Positions 1-9,286 of a DNA stretch of 64,000 nucleotides are shown here, piece by piece (positions within the stretch are counted from its first letter, which is position 1; each line of letters opens with the position of its first letter). Under the pieces are notes generated by a model that saw only the letters and a list, made by a program, of their open reading frames with translations, did no database searches and was not told the origin of the DNA. This DNA is from Proteiniphilum saccharofermentans (GTDB lineage: Bacteria > Bacteroidota > Bacteroidia > Bacteroidales > Dysgonomonadaceae), in the NCBI RefSeq assembly GCF_900095135.1, contig NZ_LT605205.1:248001-312000 (forward strand). Direction: 5' to 3'. The position numbers were made by a program, and so were the translations under genes.

Positions 1-1
1 C

Positions 2-3000
2 AAAGGCTTAACGCATGAAACGATTTACTCTCTTATCCATTCGACGGACGATCGTATATACATCGGAACCTACGACGGATTATCCTGTTATCTGCCGGAA
101 AAGGATACTTTCGAATCCATTCCTCTTCCCGGTGCCGTCAATAAAAGTAATCTGTTCGTAAACTCATTGTTGGAAGATACCGTAAGGAGTTGTATCTGGA
201 TCGGTACGGAAGGGAATCTGTTCAGGTATGATCCTGCATCGAAGAAAGTGGAGCAATTAACGTTCTTCCATGAAAATTCGGTCAAAACATTGGCGTTGGA
301 TCAACAACAGAATTTATTGGCAGGAACGGATAACGGACTTTATATCTATCAGGAGGAAGGAGAGTTGCAGCATGTGGTCCACGATTCCCGTAACAGTTCT
401 TCGTTATCCAATAATATCGTATGGACCATTTTTACTGATAAGGAAAAAAATAGTTGGTTAGGGACAGATTACGGTATTTCGCTCTCCCGTTTCAATAATG
501 GTTTCCGGTATGTGCCGATTTCACAGATCACCGGTACGGGAGAGGGTAATCACTTTTATTCGCTTTTTAAAGATTCCCACGGATATTACTGGTTCGGAGG
601 TACTAACGGGTTGATCCGTTCCCGGTCTGTTTCCGGACAAGATACCCGGGCAATCTGGTATAAAATGGGAAACAGAAGCGCCCCGCTCTCCCATAATCGT
701 GTGCGGAATATTTATGAGGATAAAGACCGTAACCTCTGGATTGCCACAGACGGAAGTATCAATCGATACGATTATACGACGGAACAATTTATCCATTATA
801 ATATAGTAGACAGTACCGGAATGTATAATTGCAACTGGGCCTATTATTTGTTTGAGGATAATGACGGCTATCTGTGGATCGCCAGTTTTCTTGGCGGAGT
901 ATTTGTGGTCGATAAGCAACGGTTAATGAAAGCTTCCGGGGGAATCTATATCGCCGACTATCATTACTCTACAGACAATGGTTTGCCAGGCATGTTTGTC
1001 AACCAACTGATCCCAGATAACGAAGGAAATATCTGGATGTTACTTTACAATAAAGGAATGACAAAGATCAATATCCGGACCCGTGAAATTACGCGTATTC
1101 CGACCGACGATATCCCGGACAGTGAAAGCCTTAACTATATTCTATGTGATGGCTCGGGAGTTATCTGGGCCGGATTTCGTCGTGGAGTGATGCGTTTTAT
1201 GCCGGGAAGTGTGAAACCGGATATCGTTTTACTGGAAAGTTTCGGACAAAACGAAATATTATCAATGATCGAAGTGGAACAGGATATATGGGTGTCTACC
1301 ACTGACGGTTCGTGGATTATCCATAAAGAGACGATGGATGTGCGACGCTTCCATGTGATGGATAAAGCTTTTACAAGTTTGTATTATGATCCCGGGACCC
1401 GATTGGTCTATATGGGTGGTGTGGACGGATTGGTGATTACCTCCCCCGAAATTGCCAGAATGCACAGGGTGGAACGTCCGATAACGATTACAGCCCTGTA
1501 TGTCAATAACCGTCTGGTAACACCTGAAGACGGAATCAGCGAAAACGGCATCCGTTATGCACGAAAATTTATATTCGGTCATACACAGAATAACCTTTCA
1601 TTCGAAATATCCGACTTGTCCTATTCGCTGCAGGAGAAACCTAAATTTATGTATATATTAACGTCGGTAGACCAGGATTGGAATCTGCTGAAACAAAATA
1701 CCAACAGGATCACTTATCATAACCTGAAATATGGGAGCTATCAGCTTTTGATCAGTGAACCTGACCCGTATGGAAAACCGTCGGATCAACCTTATATAAT
1801 CGATATTCGTATCAATCCTCCCTGGTACTATACTGCATGGGCTAAAGCGGTTTATATACTTTTGACGCTGACCTTTATTTTCTGGATCATCAATTTTTTC
1901 AGGGTAAGAAACCGCCTGAAATTTGAGCGTCTTGAGAAAGAGAAGATACTGGAACAATCACAGTCGAAAATAGATTTCTTCACGCACATATCTCACGATT
2001 TTAAAACGCCTTTGAGCCTAATTGTCGCTCCGGTCAGCAAACTACTCCTTGAAGTGAAAAATCCGTCGGAGAAGAAACAATTGGAGATCGTGCAACGCAA
2101 TGCCCGGAAATTGAATTCGCTGATACACCAGATACTGGATTTTAACCGGGTAGACGATAACGCCGGATCTGTCCTGATCCTCTCGAAAGTAGAGTTTATC
2201 TCTTTTGCCAGGAGTCTTTTGGCCGTGTATGAAGAGGAGATAACCAAAGAGAAACAAATCGCTCTTCTTTTCGAAAGTAATCTGCCGGAACTTTATCTGG
2301 ATATTGATGTGCTTAAATTCGAGTCGATCCTCGGGAATTTGTTGTCAAACGCTTTCAAATATACTTCCGAAGGGGGTGAAATAAGCCTCTCGATACATGC
2401 TTCCGATACTACCGGAGAATTGGAGATTACAGTATCCGATAACGGAATAGGGATTCCCGAAAAAGATCTTCCATACATATTCCAACGCTTTTTCCAGTCA
2501 TCCGGTACATTGGGAAAGAGGGAAGGTACCGGTGTCGGACTTTATCTGGTAAAATCTTATACCGAGTTGCACGGAGGAAAGATACGCGTGGTTTCGGAAG
2601 AAGGCCGGGGTACGTCAATCACGTTAATCCTTCCGTTACCGTTCCGGCAAACATCGTCAGGAGTGCTTCATAAGGAGGATCAGATTGTTTCGGAAAATAA
2701 ACCATTGATCCTTGTAGTGGATGATAATGCCGATATCACCGGATTTATCTGTGAGACCTTACAACCCCGGTACCGTTGTAAAGTGGCCGAGAATGGTAAG
2801 GCAGGGGTAGAACTTTGTTTCGAATTCCAACCTGATCTCATTATTGCGGATGTGATGATGCCTGTAATGAACGGCCTGGAAATGTGTCAGCGGATTAAGA
2901 GACATATTCCCACATCGACCATTCCGATTATTCTGCTCACCGTCAAAAACGATAAAGAAACGGAACTCGAAAGTATTCATCTCCATATCGACGCTTTTAT

Positions 3001-3460
3001 AGGAAAGCCTTTCGAGCCGGAGATACTACTTTCGCGGGTGGAGCAACTACTTCTCCGTAAACAGCAGATGGAAGCCAAAGCACGTATGGAGATTATTTCG
3101 GAGCCCAGGGCCATCGAAGCGGTATCGTATGACGAGAAATTCCTGTCGAAACTCATACGGATTATCGAAGACCATGTTTCCAATTCAGAGCTGAATGTAA
3201 ACCGGCTCAGTGAACTATCAGGAATAAACAGTAAACAGATCTATCGTAAAACAAAGCAACTCACCGGTATGTCGCCTGTGGAATATATTAAATCCATCCG
3301 GATGAAAAAAGCGGCCATGCTGCTTCGTCAGAAAAAATTCACAGTGGCGGAAGTGATGTATATGGTGGGATATTCCAACCACTCTTATTTCTCGAAATGC
3401 TTCCAGGCGGAGTTTGGGAAGACACCGCGGCAGTTTATGGAAGAACACGCTGACAACTGA
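2..3460 (+). CDS. Hybrid two-component system regulator (HTCS), 5' end outside window
   Basis: The reading frame is open from the first bases of the window, so the start lies upstream; 1152 residues are visible. Order of domains: two-component-regulator propeller repeats (recurrent W-I/L-G-T-x-x-G-L motifs, nt 2-1500), a Y_Y_Y domain (about nt 1570-1820), one membrane helix (about nt 1836-1893), a HisKA domain with phospho-acceptor His in ISHDFKTP (codon at nt 1994), HATPase with N and G boxes (nt 2330-2640), a receiver with Asp in ADVMMP (codon at nt 2849), and a C-terminal AraC-type helix-turn-helix (nt 3150-3450). This is the standard Bacteroidota HTCS, which senses a periplasmic oligosaccharide and activates its own PUL. 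It lies just upstream of, and in the same direction as, the galactan-type PUL, so that locus is the likely target (inference). Confidence 0.95.
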   Translation, partial: KGLTHETIYSLIHSTDDRIYIGTYDGLSCYLPEKDTFESIPLPGAVNKSNLFVNSLLEDTVRSCIWIGTEGNLFRYDPASKKVEQLTFFHENSVKTLALDQQQNLLAGTDNGLYIYQEEGELQHVVHDSRNSSSLSNNIVWTIFTDKEKNSWLGTDYGISLSRFNNGFRYVPISQITGTGEGNHFYSLFKDSHGYYWFGGTNGLIRSRSVSGQDTRAIWYKMGNRSAPLSHNRVRNIYEDKDRNLWIATDGSINRYDYTTEQFIHYNIVDSTGMYNCNWAYYLFEDNDGYLWIASFLGGVFVVDKQRLMKASGGIYIADYHYSTDNGLPGMFVNQLIPDNEGNIWMLLYNKGMTKINIRTREITRIPTDDIPDSESLNYILCDGSGVIWAGFRRGVMRFMPGSVKPDIVLLESFGQNEILSMIEVEQDIWVSTTDGSWIIHKETMDVRRFHVMDKAFTSLYYDPGTRLVYMGGVDGLVITSPEIARMHRVERPITITALYVNNRLVTPEDGISENGIRYARKFIFGHTQNNLSFEISDLSYSLQEKPKFMYILTSVDQDWNLLKQNTNRITYHNLKYGSYQLLISEPDPYGKPSDQPYIIDIRINPPWYYTAWAKAVYILLTLTFIFWIINFFRVRNRLKFERLEKEKILEQSQSKIDFFTHISHDFKTPLSLIVAPVSKLLLEVKNPSEKKQLEIVQRNARKLNSLIHQILDFNRVDDNAGSVLILSKVEFISFARSLLAVYEEEITKEKQIALLFESNLPELYLDIDVLKFESILGNLLSNAFKYTSEGGEISLSIHASDTTGELEITVSDNGIGIPEKDLPYIFQRFFQSSGTLGKREGTGVGLYLVKSYTELHGGKIRVVSEEGRGTSITLILPLPFRQTSSGVLHKEDQIVSENKPLILVVDDNADITGFICETLQPRYRCKVAENGKAGVELCFEFQPDLIIADVMMPVMNGLEMCQRIKRHIPTSTIPIILLTVKNDKETELESIHLHIDAFIGKPFEPEILLSRVEQLLLRKQQMEAKARMEIISEPRAIEAVSYDEKFLSKLIRIIEDHVSNSELNVNRLSELSGINSKQIYRKTKQLTGMSPVEYIKSIRMKKAAMLLRQKKFTVAEVMYMVGYSNHSYFSKCFQAEFGKTPRQFMEEHADN

Positions 3461-3515
3461 CCGGACAGGATAAAGGGTCATGTCCGAAATCTATCCATTT
3501 ATGTCCGGGATGTGC

Positions 3516-3546
3516 TTTTAATCTCCTTTACACATGCCTATCTTTG
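3516..3546 (+). promoter_or_regulatory. Candidate promoter of the galactan locus
   Basis: TATCTTTG at 3539-3546 matches the Bacteroidota -7 consensus TAnnTTTG; a T-rich but imperfect -33 element lies at 3516-3519. An inverted repeat CGGACA/TGTCCG (3462-3467 and 3481-3486) sits just after the regulator stop codon. No strong T-run follows it, so its role is open. Confidence 0.45.
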
Positions 3547-3576
3547 CTGCATCATTGTTACTAAAAGGCAATACGT

Positions 3577-6132
3577 ATGCAAAGACGAATTTTGACCCTT
3601 ATTTTCTGTTTCCTGATTTTTTTTCCTGCAACGCAAGCAAAAGAAATACCGGCTATATACATCGACAAAAACGGTGTGATGCGCTGGGAAGATACCCGCG
3701 GGGAAGCCTCTTTTTTCGGAGTAAACTATACCCTTCCGTTTGCCCATGCCTACCGGGCAATGGGATACCTGGATATTGACCGTAAAGCGGCGATCGACAG
3801 GGATGTCTATCATTTCGCCCGCTTGGGGTTCAATGCTTACCGCATCCATATATGGGATGTGGAGATATCTGATATCGAAGGGAACCTGATAGAGAACGAT
3901 CATCTTGACCTGTTGGATTGGCTAATCTATAAACTTAAGGAACGGGATATCCATATTATACTCACGGCCATGACCAATTTCGGCAACGGATACCCGGAAA
4001 GGAACCAACCGACCGGAGGTTTTTCGTATGCGTATGATAAGTGCGAGATCCATACCAACCCTGAAGCCATCCGGGCACAGGAACGCTATATTACTTCGCT
4101 GGCCATGCATGTCAATCCGTACACCGGGAAAGCATACAAGGACGACCCGTCGGTGGTCGGATTTGAGATCAATAATGAGCCCTGCCATACAGGTACACAA
4201 CAACAAACCCGTGATTACATCAACCGTATACTTGCCGCACTGCGCAAAGCTGGGAACCGTAAACCTGTCTTTTACAATGTCAGCCACAACATGGAGCATG
4301 TGCCGGCTTATTACAACACGTCCGTTCAGGGAACAACGTATCAGTGGTATCCTATCGGGTTGGTATCGGGATATACCCGGAAAGGGAATTTTCTACCGTA
4401 TGTAGATGATTTTCATATCCCCTTCAGTCATGTAAAAGGATTTGAGAACAAAACCCGGTTGGTATACGAATATGATCCGGCCGATATCATGTATTCTTAT
4501 ATACATCCTGCTATGGCTCGGACATTCCGCACAGCCGGTTTCCAATGGATCACGCAGTTTGCCTATGACCCGATGGATATGGCATGGGCCAATACCGAGT
4601 ATCAAACGCATTTCCTTAATCTGGCGTATACCCCACAGAAAGCTATCAGTATGAAAATTGCCGCTGAAGTGGCTTATTCCGTTCCACGCGGACAATCCTA
4701 TGGCACGTACCCTGCCGATACACTCTTCGCAGATTTTGCTGTAAGCTATTCTCAGGATCTGAGTATGATGAATATGAAAGAGAAATACTTTTATTCCAAC
4801 CATACCTCCACCCCGCCTGTTGATGCCGTAGCATTGAAATCGATAGTCGGATACGGCAATTCGCCCATCGTACAGTACGAAGGAACAGGCGCTTATTTTA
4901 TCGACCGGTTGGAAGAGGGTGTGTGGCGGCTTGAAGTAATGCCCGATGCTGTACCGGTAAGCGATCCGTTTGCCAAACCGTCGCTTCACAAAGAAGTGGT
5001 GACCATTGCATGGAACAATTGGGATATGACGCTCCGCCTGCCTGCGTTGCAGGATGATTTTGAAGTAAGAGGAATCAACGAGGGGAACGGGTACAGCGTC
5101 CAGGCTGTGGATGGTGTTATTCCCGCTCTCGGCCCGGGTGTGTATATCCTGCAACGCAAAGGGTACGTCTCCCCTCAGCAGTGGGATGCCGATACCCGGT
5201 GGAACAATATCCGATTAGGTGAATATGTGGCGCCGCAACCCCGTGCGCGAACATACAGTGTATCCCATCAGTCCGCGGCGGTTACCGAAAGCGGTAAACC
5301 TCTGGTGATCGAAGCACAGATCGCCGGGCCGGCATTTCCCGACTCGGTATGGATCTACACCGACCGCATTTCATTCTGGAACGACAATAATCCCCACTAT
5401 CTCATGGAAAGGATACACGGTTACACTTACCGGGCTATCATACCCGGAGAAGTTGTCACACAAGGTAAATTCAGGTATAATATCATTGTTTCACGAAACG
5501 GGAATCCAACTACGTTCCCAGCCGGAATACAGGGAAACCCGCTCGATTGGGACTATGCCTCTCCAATGTATTGGGAAACCCGGGTTGTTGATCCGGGTAG
5601 CGTGATATCCCTTTTTACCGCAACGTGTGAGAACAGCCGGATAGAGACATATACCATGCCCGAATGGAGCCGTGTACAAAGGGAGCTGATCGATACCTGT
5701 TCGGAAACGAGACCAATGCAACGTTTTGTATTCGAATCGGATGATGAGAATCCCCGTTTCTTCCTCCGGAGCTATATAAAAGAGGAAATCAATTTACGGA
5801 CAAAGCGCCTGAGAGATAGTAACACCCTTTGCGTGTCGCTACATAATGCCCCAGACAGTCTTAGTATCGGTTTTGTAACGAATACCGGTTATACGTATGC
5901 CGCTAAAATAGCCGTAAATGAAAAATCCGTATACCGTATTCCCCTGTCGGAATTGCAGCAGACAGCCACGGCGTTGTTACCGCACCCTTATCCGGTGTTT
6001 CTGAAAAAATATTTTGACCCCGTCGTGCCTATCCCTTTCCGGCCTGAGGATATTGAACTACTGGAGATCTCATTCGATGGCCGGAAGAATGAGAAAGCTA
6101 TTATTGAGATCGGCGATGTATGGCTTGAATAG
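3577..6132 (+). CDS. Secreted clan GH-A-like glycoside hydrolase, first gene of the galactan PUL
   Basis: 851 residues starting with a signal peptide (about residues 1-21, ending TQA). Residues 45-360 look like a (beta/alpha)8 barrel of clan GH-A: FEINNEP carries the probable acid/base Glu201 and LVYEYDP the probable nucleophile Glu298. The C-terminal half (about 380-851) looks beta-rich and accessory. It stands first in a locus that also encodes GH53 and GH2 enzymes, so a role on beta-galactan or its oligosaccharides is likely. I cannot assign the CAZy family with confidence; GH147 (a GH-A family reported from Bacteroides pectic-galactan loci) or a GH5-like family are candidates. Start chosen at the ATG giving the signal peptide, 31 nt after a -7-like box. 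Confidence 0.75.
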   Translation: MQRRILTLIFCFLIFFPATQAKEIPAIYIDKNGVMRWEDTRGEASFFGVNYTLPFAHAYRAMGYLDIDRKAAIDRDVYHFARLGFNAYRIHIWDVEISDIEGNLIENDHLDLLDWLIYKLKERDIHIILTAMTNFGNGYPERNQPTGGFSYAYDKCEIHTNPEAIRAQERYITSLAMHVNPYTGKAYKDDPSVVGFEINNEPCHTGTQQQTRDYINRILAALRKAGNRKPVFYNVSHNMEHVPAYYNTSVQGTTYQWYPIGLVSGYTRKGNFLPYVDDFHIPFSHVKGFENKTRLVYEYDPADIMYSYIHPAMARTFRTAGFQWITQFAYDPMDMAWANTEYQTHFLNLAYTPQKAISMKIAAEVAYSVPRGQSYGTYPADTLFADFAVSYSQDLSMMNMKEKYFYSNHTSTPPVDAVALKSIVGYGNSPIVQYEGTGAYFIDRLEEGVWRLEVMPDAVPVSDPFAKPSLHKEVVTIAWNNWDMTLRLPALQDDFEVRGINEGNGYSVQAVDGVIPALGPGVYILQRKGYVSPQQWDADTRWNNIRLGEYVAPQPRARTYSVSHQSAAVTESGKPLVIEAQIAGPAFPDSVWIYTDRISFWNDNNPHYLMERIHGYTYRAIIPGEVVTQGKFRYNIIVSRNGNPTTFPAGIQGNPLDWDYASPMYWETRVVDPGSVISLFTATCENSRIETYTMPEWSRVQRELIDTCSETRPMQRFVFESDDENPRFFLRSYIKEEINLRTKRLRDSNTLCVSLHNAPDSLSIGFVTNTGYTYAAKIAVNEKSVYRIPLSELQQTATALLPHPYPVFLKKYFDPVVPIPFRPEDIELLEISFDGRKNEKAIIEIGDVWLE

Positions 6133-6198
6133 TTCAACATGCATATTATATTTTATACTATGAAGCATTCGATGAAAAATATGAATATGCCAATGATT

Positions 6199-6250
6199 AA
6201 AATGTCTTGTGTCTTGTGTCTTGGCTCTTGAGTCTAATTTTTAATCAAAT
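6199..6250 (+). repeat. Intergenic 'TCTTG' word repeat, copy before susC
   Basis: About 52 bp of quasi-periodic TCTTG words ending in a TAATTTTTAATCA segment before the susC start. A close copy (about nine matches in ten) lies at 10918-10970 before the SusE/F-like gene, a partial copy at 56903-56953 before trpE, and a degenerate one at 53480-53545. Confidence 0.85.
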
Positions 6251-6287
6251 GAAAGATATTACTATACCATATAATGTAAACTGAATT

Positions 6288-9269
6288 ATGAATGAGAGAA
6301 AATTATTTCACCCTATTATTACAGTATTCGCTATAGCCATACTGTACCTGATCCTTCCCGGAAGTACTTCCCCCCTGCTCGCACAGCAGGAAGGCGGACG
6401 ACGGATTACAGGGGTTATTACCGATGAGAATAATGAGCCTTTGACCGGGGCAACGATCCTGGTGACGGGTACGACCATCGGAACGACCGCCGGTATAAAC
6501 GGGGAATTTAGCCTGACACTTCCCGCCGGAAAAACCGAGATACAGGTCTCTTTTATCGGCTATGAAACGCAGGTTGTGCCTGTAGTTGACAGGGGAACGG
6601 TAAATATTCAATTGCAACCCGAGTCCTTTACACTGGATAACCTTATAGTTATCGGCTATGGTACGCAGCGTAAAAGCGACCTGACCGGATCGGTCAGCAA
6701 CGTAAGCAGCAAAGATTTTAACGTGGGATTGATCGGATCGCCCGAACAGTTGATCAACGGAAAGGTCTCCGGCGTGCAGATCATGTCGAACAGCGGATCG
6801 CCCACCTCCGGAAGCACCATCCGTATCCGTGGAGGTGCATCACTCAACGCCAGTAACGACCCGTTGATAGTCCTCGACGGAGTACCCCTGGAGAACGGGG
6901 GAATCAGCGGTAACTCCGGGAATTTCCTGAGCCTGATTAATCCTTCGGATATCGAAAGCATGACCATACTGAAAGATGCCTCTTCCACTGCAATCTACGG
7001 TTCACGTGCATCCAACGGGGTGATCATCATCACCACGAAAAGAGGGACGGATGACCGTCTGCGGGTAACGTTCAACACTACCAATTCGGTGCAGACACGT
7101 ACAAAGATGGCGGATATGCTGAGCCGTGATCAGTTCGCCGATATCATCAATGGGAGGGGAACAGTTGAACAGAAAGCGCTACTTGGCACAACCTCGACCG
7201 ATTGGAATGATCAGATCTTCCGTGCGGCATCCGGTACCGATAATAACCTGAGCATCGCCGGGCGTATCGCTTCGCAATGGCCGGTGAGAGTCGCGTTTGG
7301 GTATTACAACCAGAACGGATTGATGAAGAGTGACAATGCCGAGCGTTTTACCGGTAGCTTTTCATTCTCACCCTCTTTCTTCGCTGATCATCTCAGGGTT
7401 ACACTCAATGGAAAAGGTGCTGTGAACAATAACCGTTTTACGAATAACGAAGCCATCTGGGCTGCTTCCACATTTAATCCCACACTGCCGGTCTATTCAG
7501 GGAACAGTAATTTCGGCGGATATGATGAAGCGATCGATAACAGTGGTAACCCTGTGAATGGCGGTGTGCGTAACCCATTGGGACTGGTTGAACAGTACTA
7601 TTCCGCGAGTAGGGTGAGCCGCTTTATCGGTAATGCCGATATCGATTACAAGATGCACTTCCTGCCCGAGTTGAAACTCCATACCACCCTGGGATATGAC
7701 CATGCCGAAGGCAAGGGTGAGATCTATGTGCCGTCCGAAGCGGCGCAATATTATACCACAAAAGGGCGTGACTACGGGTATGGGCCTCAAAAAAATACAA
7801 ACCGATTGCTTACGGCTTACCTGAATTACAATAAGTACCTTACTTCCGTAAAGAGCAGTATCGATGCGACGATGGGTTATGATTACCAGTTCTGGAAGAG
7901 CATTACAGCACCATACAGCGAGTTGAATACGATAGGAGAGGTGCAGACTACGTCGGCAGCCGGCGATCAACGCCATGCACTTATTTCCTATTATGCCCGT
8001 CTGAACTATACGTTCGATAATCGCTATATGTTTACGGCAACGGTCCGCCGCGACGGAACCTCACGCTTCCACAGGGATCACCGCTGGGGTACTTTCCCTT
8101 CCGTAGCGCTGGCGTGGCGCATAAGCGAAGAGGCCTTCCTAAGGGACAATCCTCTGATCAGCACCCTGAAATTACGGGCAAGCTACGGAGTGACGGGACA
8201 ACAGGAAGGTATCGGGAACTACAATTACCTGCCGGTATATACCTATAGTCAGGAAGGAGCGGAAGTACAATTCGGCGACCAGTGGCTGCATACCTATCGT
8301 CCCGAAGCCTATGTGCAGAACCTGAAATGGGAAACGACTTCCTCCTGGAATATGGGGTTCGATTTCGGATTCCTGAAAGACCGTATTACCGGAAGTCTCG
8401 ATTATTATACCCGTCAGACCAAAGACCTGCTGGCAACCGTACCCTCGCCTGCAGGAAGCAATTTCGACAAGAATATCCTTACCAATGTGGGAAATGTCGA
8501 CAGCCGCGGAGTTGAATTCACATTGAACGCCACACTGGTAAATACCAGGGATCTTACATGGGATGTAAGTTACAATATGACCTGGCAGAAGATGAAGGTG
8601 AAAAATCTGTCGCTGGTGGAAGGGAGTGCCACGATGAATACGCTGGTAGGTCCGACGATCGACAGCTATCAGTTTCAGGTGCTTTCCGAAGGTTATGAAC
8701 CCTATATGTTTTATGTGTATCACCAATTATACGACGAAGAAACGGGAAAACCCATCGAAGGGGCGTATGCCGATCTCGACGGCAACGGAGTGATCAATTC
8801 CAATGACTTATACCGTTACAAATCGCCGGCTCCCGATTTTATTTTCGGGCTCAGTACATCGCTCCGCTATGACAAATGGACCCTCGGTATGAGCTTCCGC
8901 GCCAATGTGGGCAACTATGTGTACAACGGGATGGCAATGAATACCGGAGCATGGAGTACTGTAAGTTATAATTCTTTTCAGATCAATAACCTGTCGGCAA
9001 GTTACCTGGAAACCGGATTCAATAACCGCCAGTACCTGTCGGATTACTATGTGAGGAATGCTTCTTTTCTGAAAATGGATAACCTGACACTGGGGTATAA
9101 TTTCGGACGCATTACCAAATGGTGTGCCGTGAATGTGAGCGCTATGGTACAGAATGTTTTCTGTATAACCGGATATGATGGTGTAGACCCCGAAGTGCCG
9201 AACGGTATGGATTTGTCATTTTATCCGCGGCCGCGGACTTTCTCACTGAATGTCGGTCTTGAATTTTAA
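6288..9269 (+). CDS. SusC/RagA-type TonB-dependent outer-membrane transporter
   Basis: 993 residues. A signal peptide (about 1-32, ending LLAQQ) is followed by a CarboxypepD_reg-like domain (RRITGVITDENNEPLTGA, about 38-115), a plug domain (about 120-250, including IRIRGGASL and VLDGVP) and a C-terminal beta-barrel ending in aromatic Phe (LNVGLEF). There is no STN domain, which fits control by the hybrid regulator rather than an anti-sigma factor. With the SusD partner 17 nt downstream it would import galactan oligosaccharides through the outer membrane using TonB energy. Substrate is inferred from the neighbouring GH53 and GH2 genes. Confidence 0.95.
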   Translation: MNERKLFHPIITVFAIAILYLILPGSTSPLLAQQEGGRRITGVITDENNEPLTGATILVTGTTIGTTAGINGEFSLTLPAGKTEIQVSFIGYETQVVPVVDRGTVNIQLQPESFTLDNLIVIGYGTQRKSDLTGSVSNVSSKDFNVGLIGSPEQLINGKVSGVQIMSNSGSPTSGSTIRIRGGASLNASNDPLIVLDGVPLENGGISGNSGNFLSLINPSDIESMTILKDASSTAIYGSRASNGVIIITTKRGTDDRLRVTFNTTNSVQTRTKMADMLSRDQFADIINGRGTVEQKALLGTTSTDWNDQIFRAASGTDNNLSIAGRIASQWPVRVAFGYYNQNGLMKSDNAERFTGSFSFSPSFFADHLRVTLNGKGAVNNNRFTNNEAIWAASTFNPTLPVYSGNSNFGGYDEAIDNSGNPVNGGVRNPLGLVEQYYSASRVSRFIGNADIDYKMHFLPELKLHTTLGYDHAEGKGEIYVPSEAAQYYTTKGRDYGYGPQKNTNRLLTAYLNYNKYLTSVKSSIDATMGYDYQFWKSITAPYSELNTIGEVQTTSAAGDQRHALISYYARLNYTFDNRYMFTATVRRDGTSRFHRDHRWGTFPSVALAWRISEEAFLRDNPLISTLKLRASYGVTGQQEGIGNYNYLPVYTYSQEGAEVQFGDQWLHTYRPEAYVQNLKWETTSSWNMGFDFGFLKDRITGSLDYYTRQTKDLLATVPSPAGSNFDKNILTNVGNVDSRGVEFTLNATLVNTRDLTWDVSYNMTWQKMKVKNLSLVEGSATMNTLVGPTIDSYQFQVLSEGYEPYMFYVYHQLYDEETGKPIEGAYADLDGNGVINSNDLYRYKSPAPDFIFGLSTSLRYDKWTLGMSFRANVGNYVYNGMAMNTGAWSTVSYNSFQINNLSASYLETGFNNRQYLSDYYVRNASFLKMDNLTLGYNFGRITKWCAVNVSAMVQNVFCITGYDGVDPEVPNGMDLSFYPRPRTFSLNVGLEF

Positions 9270-9286
9270 CGTTAAAAAATATTACA

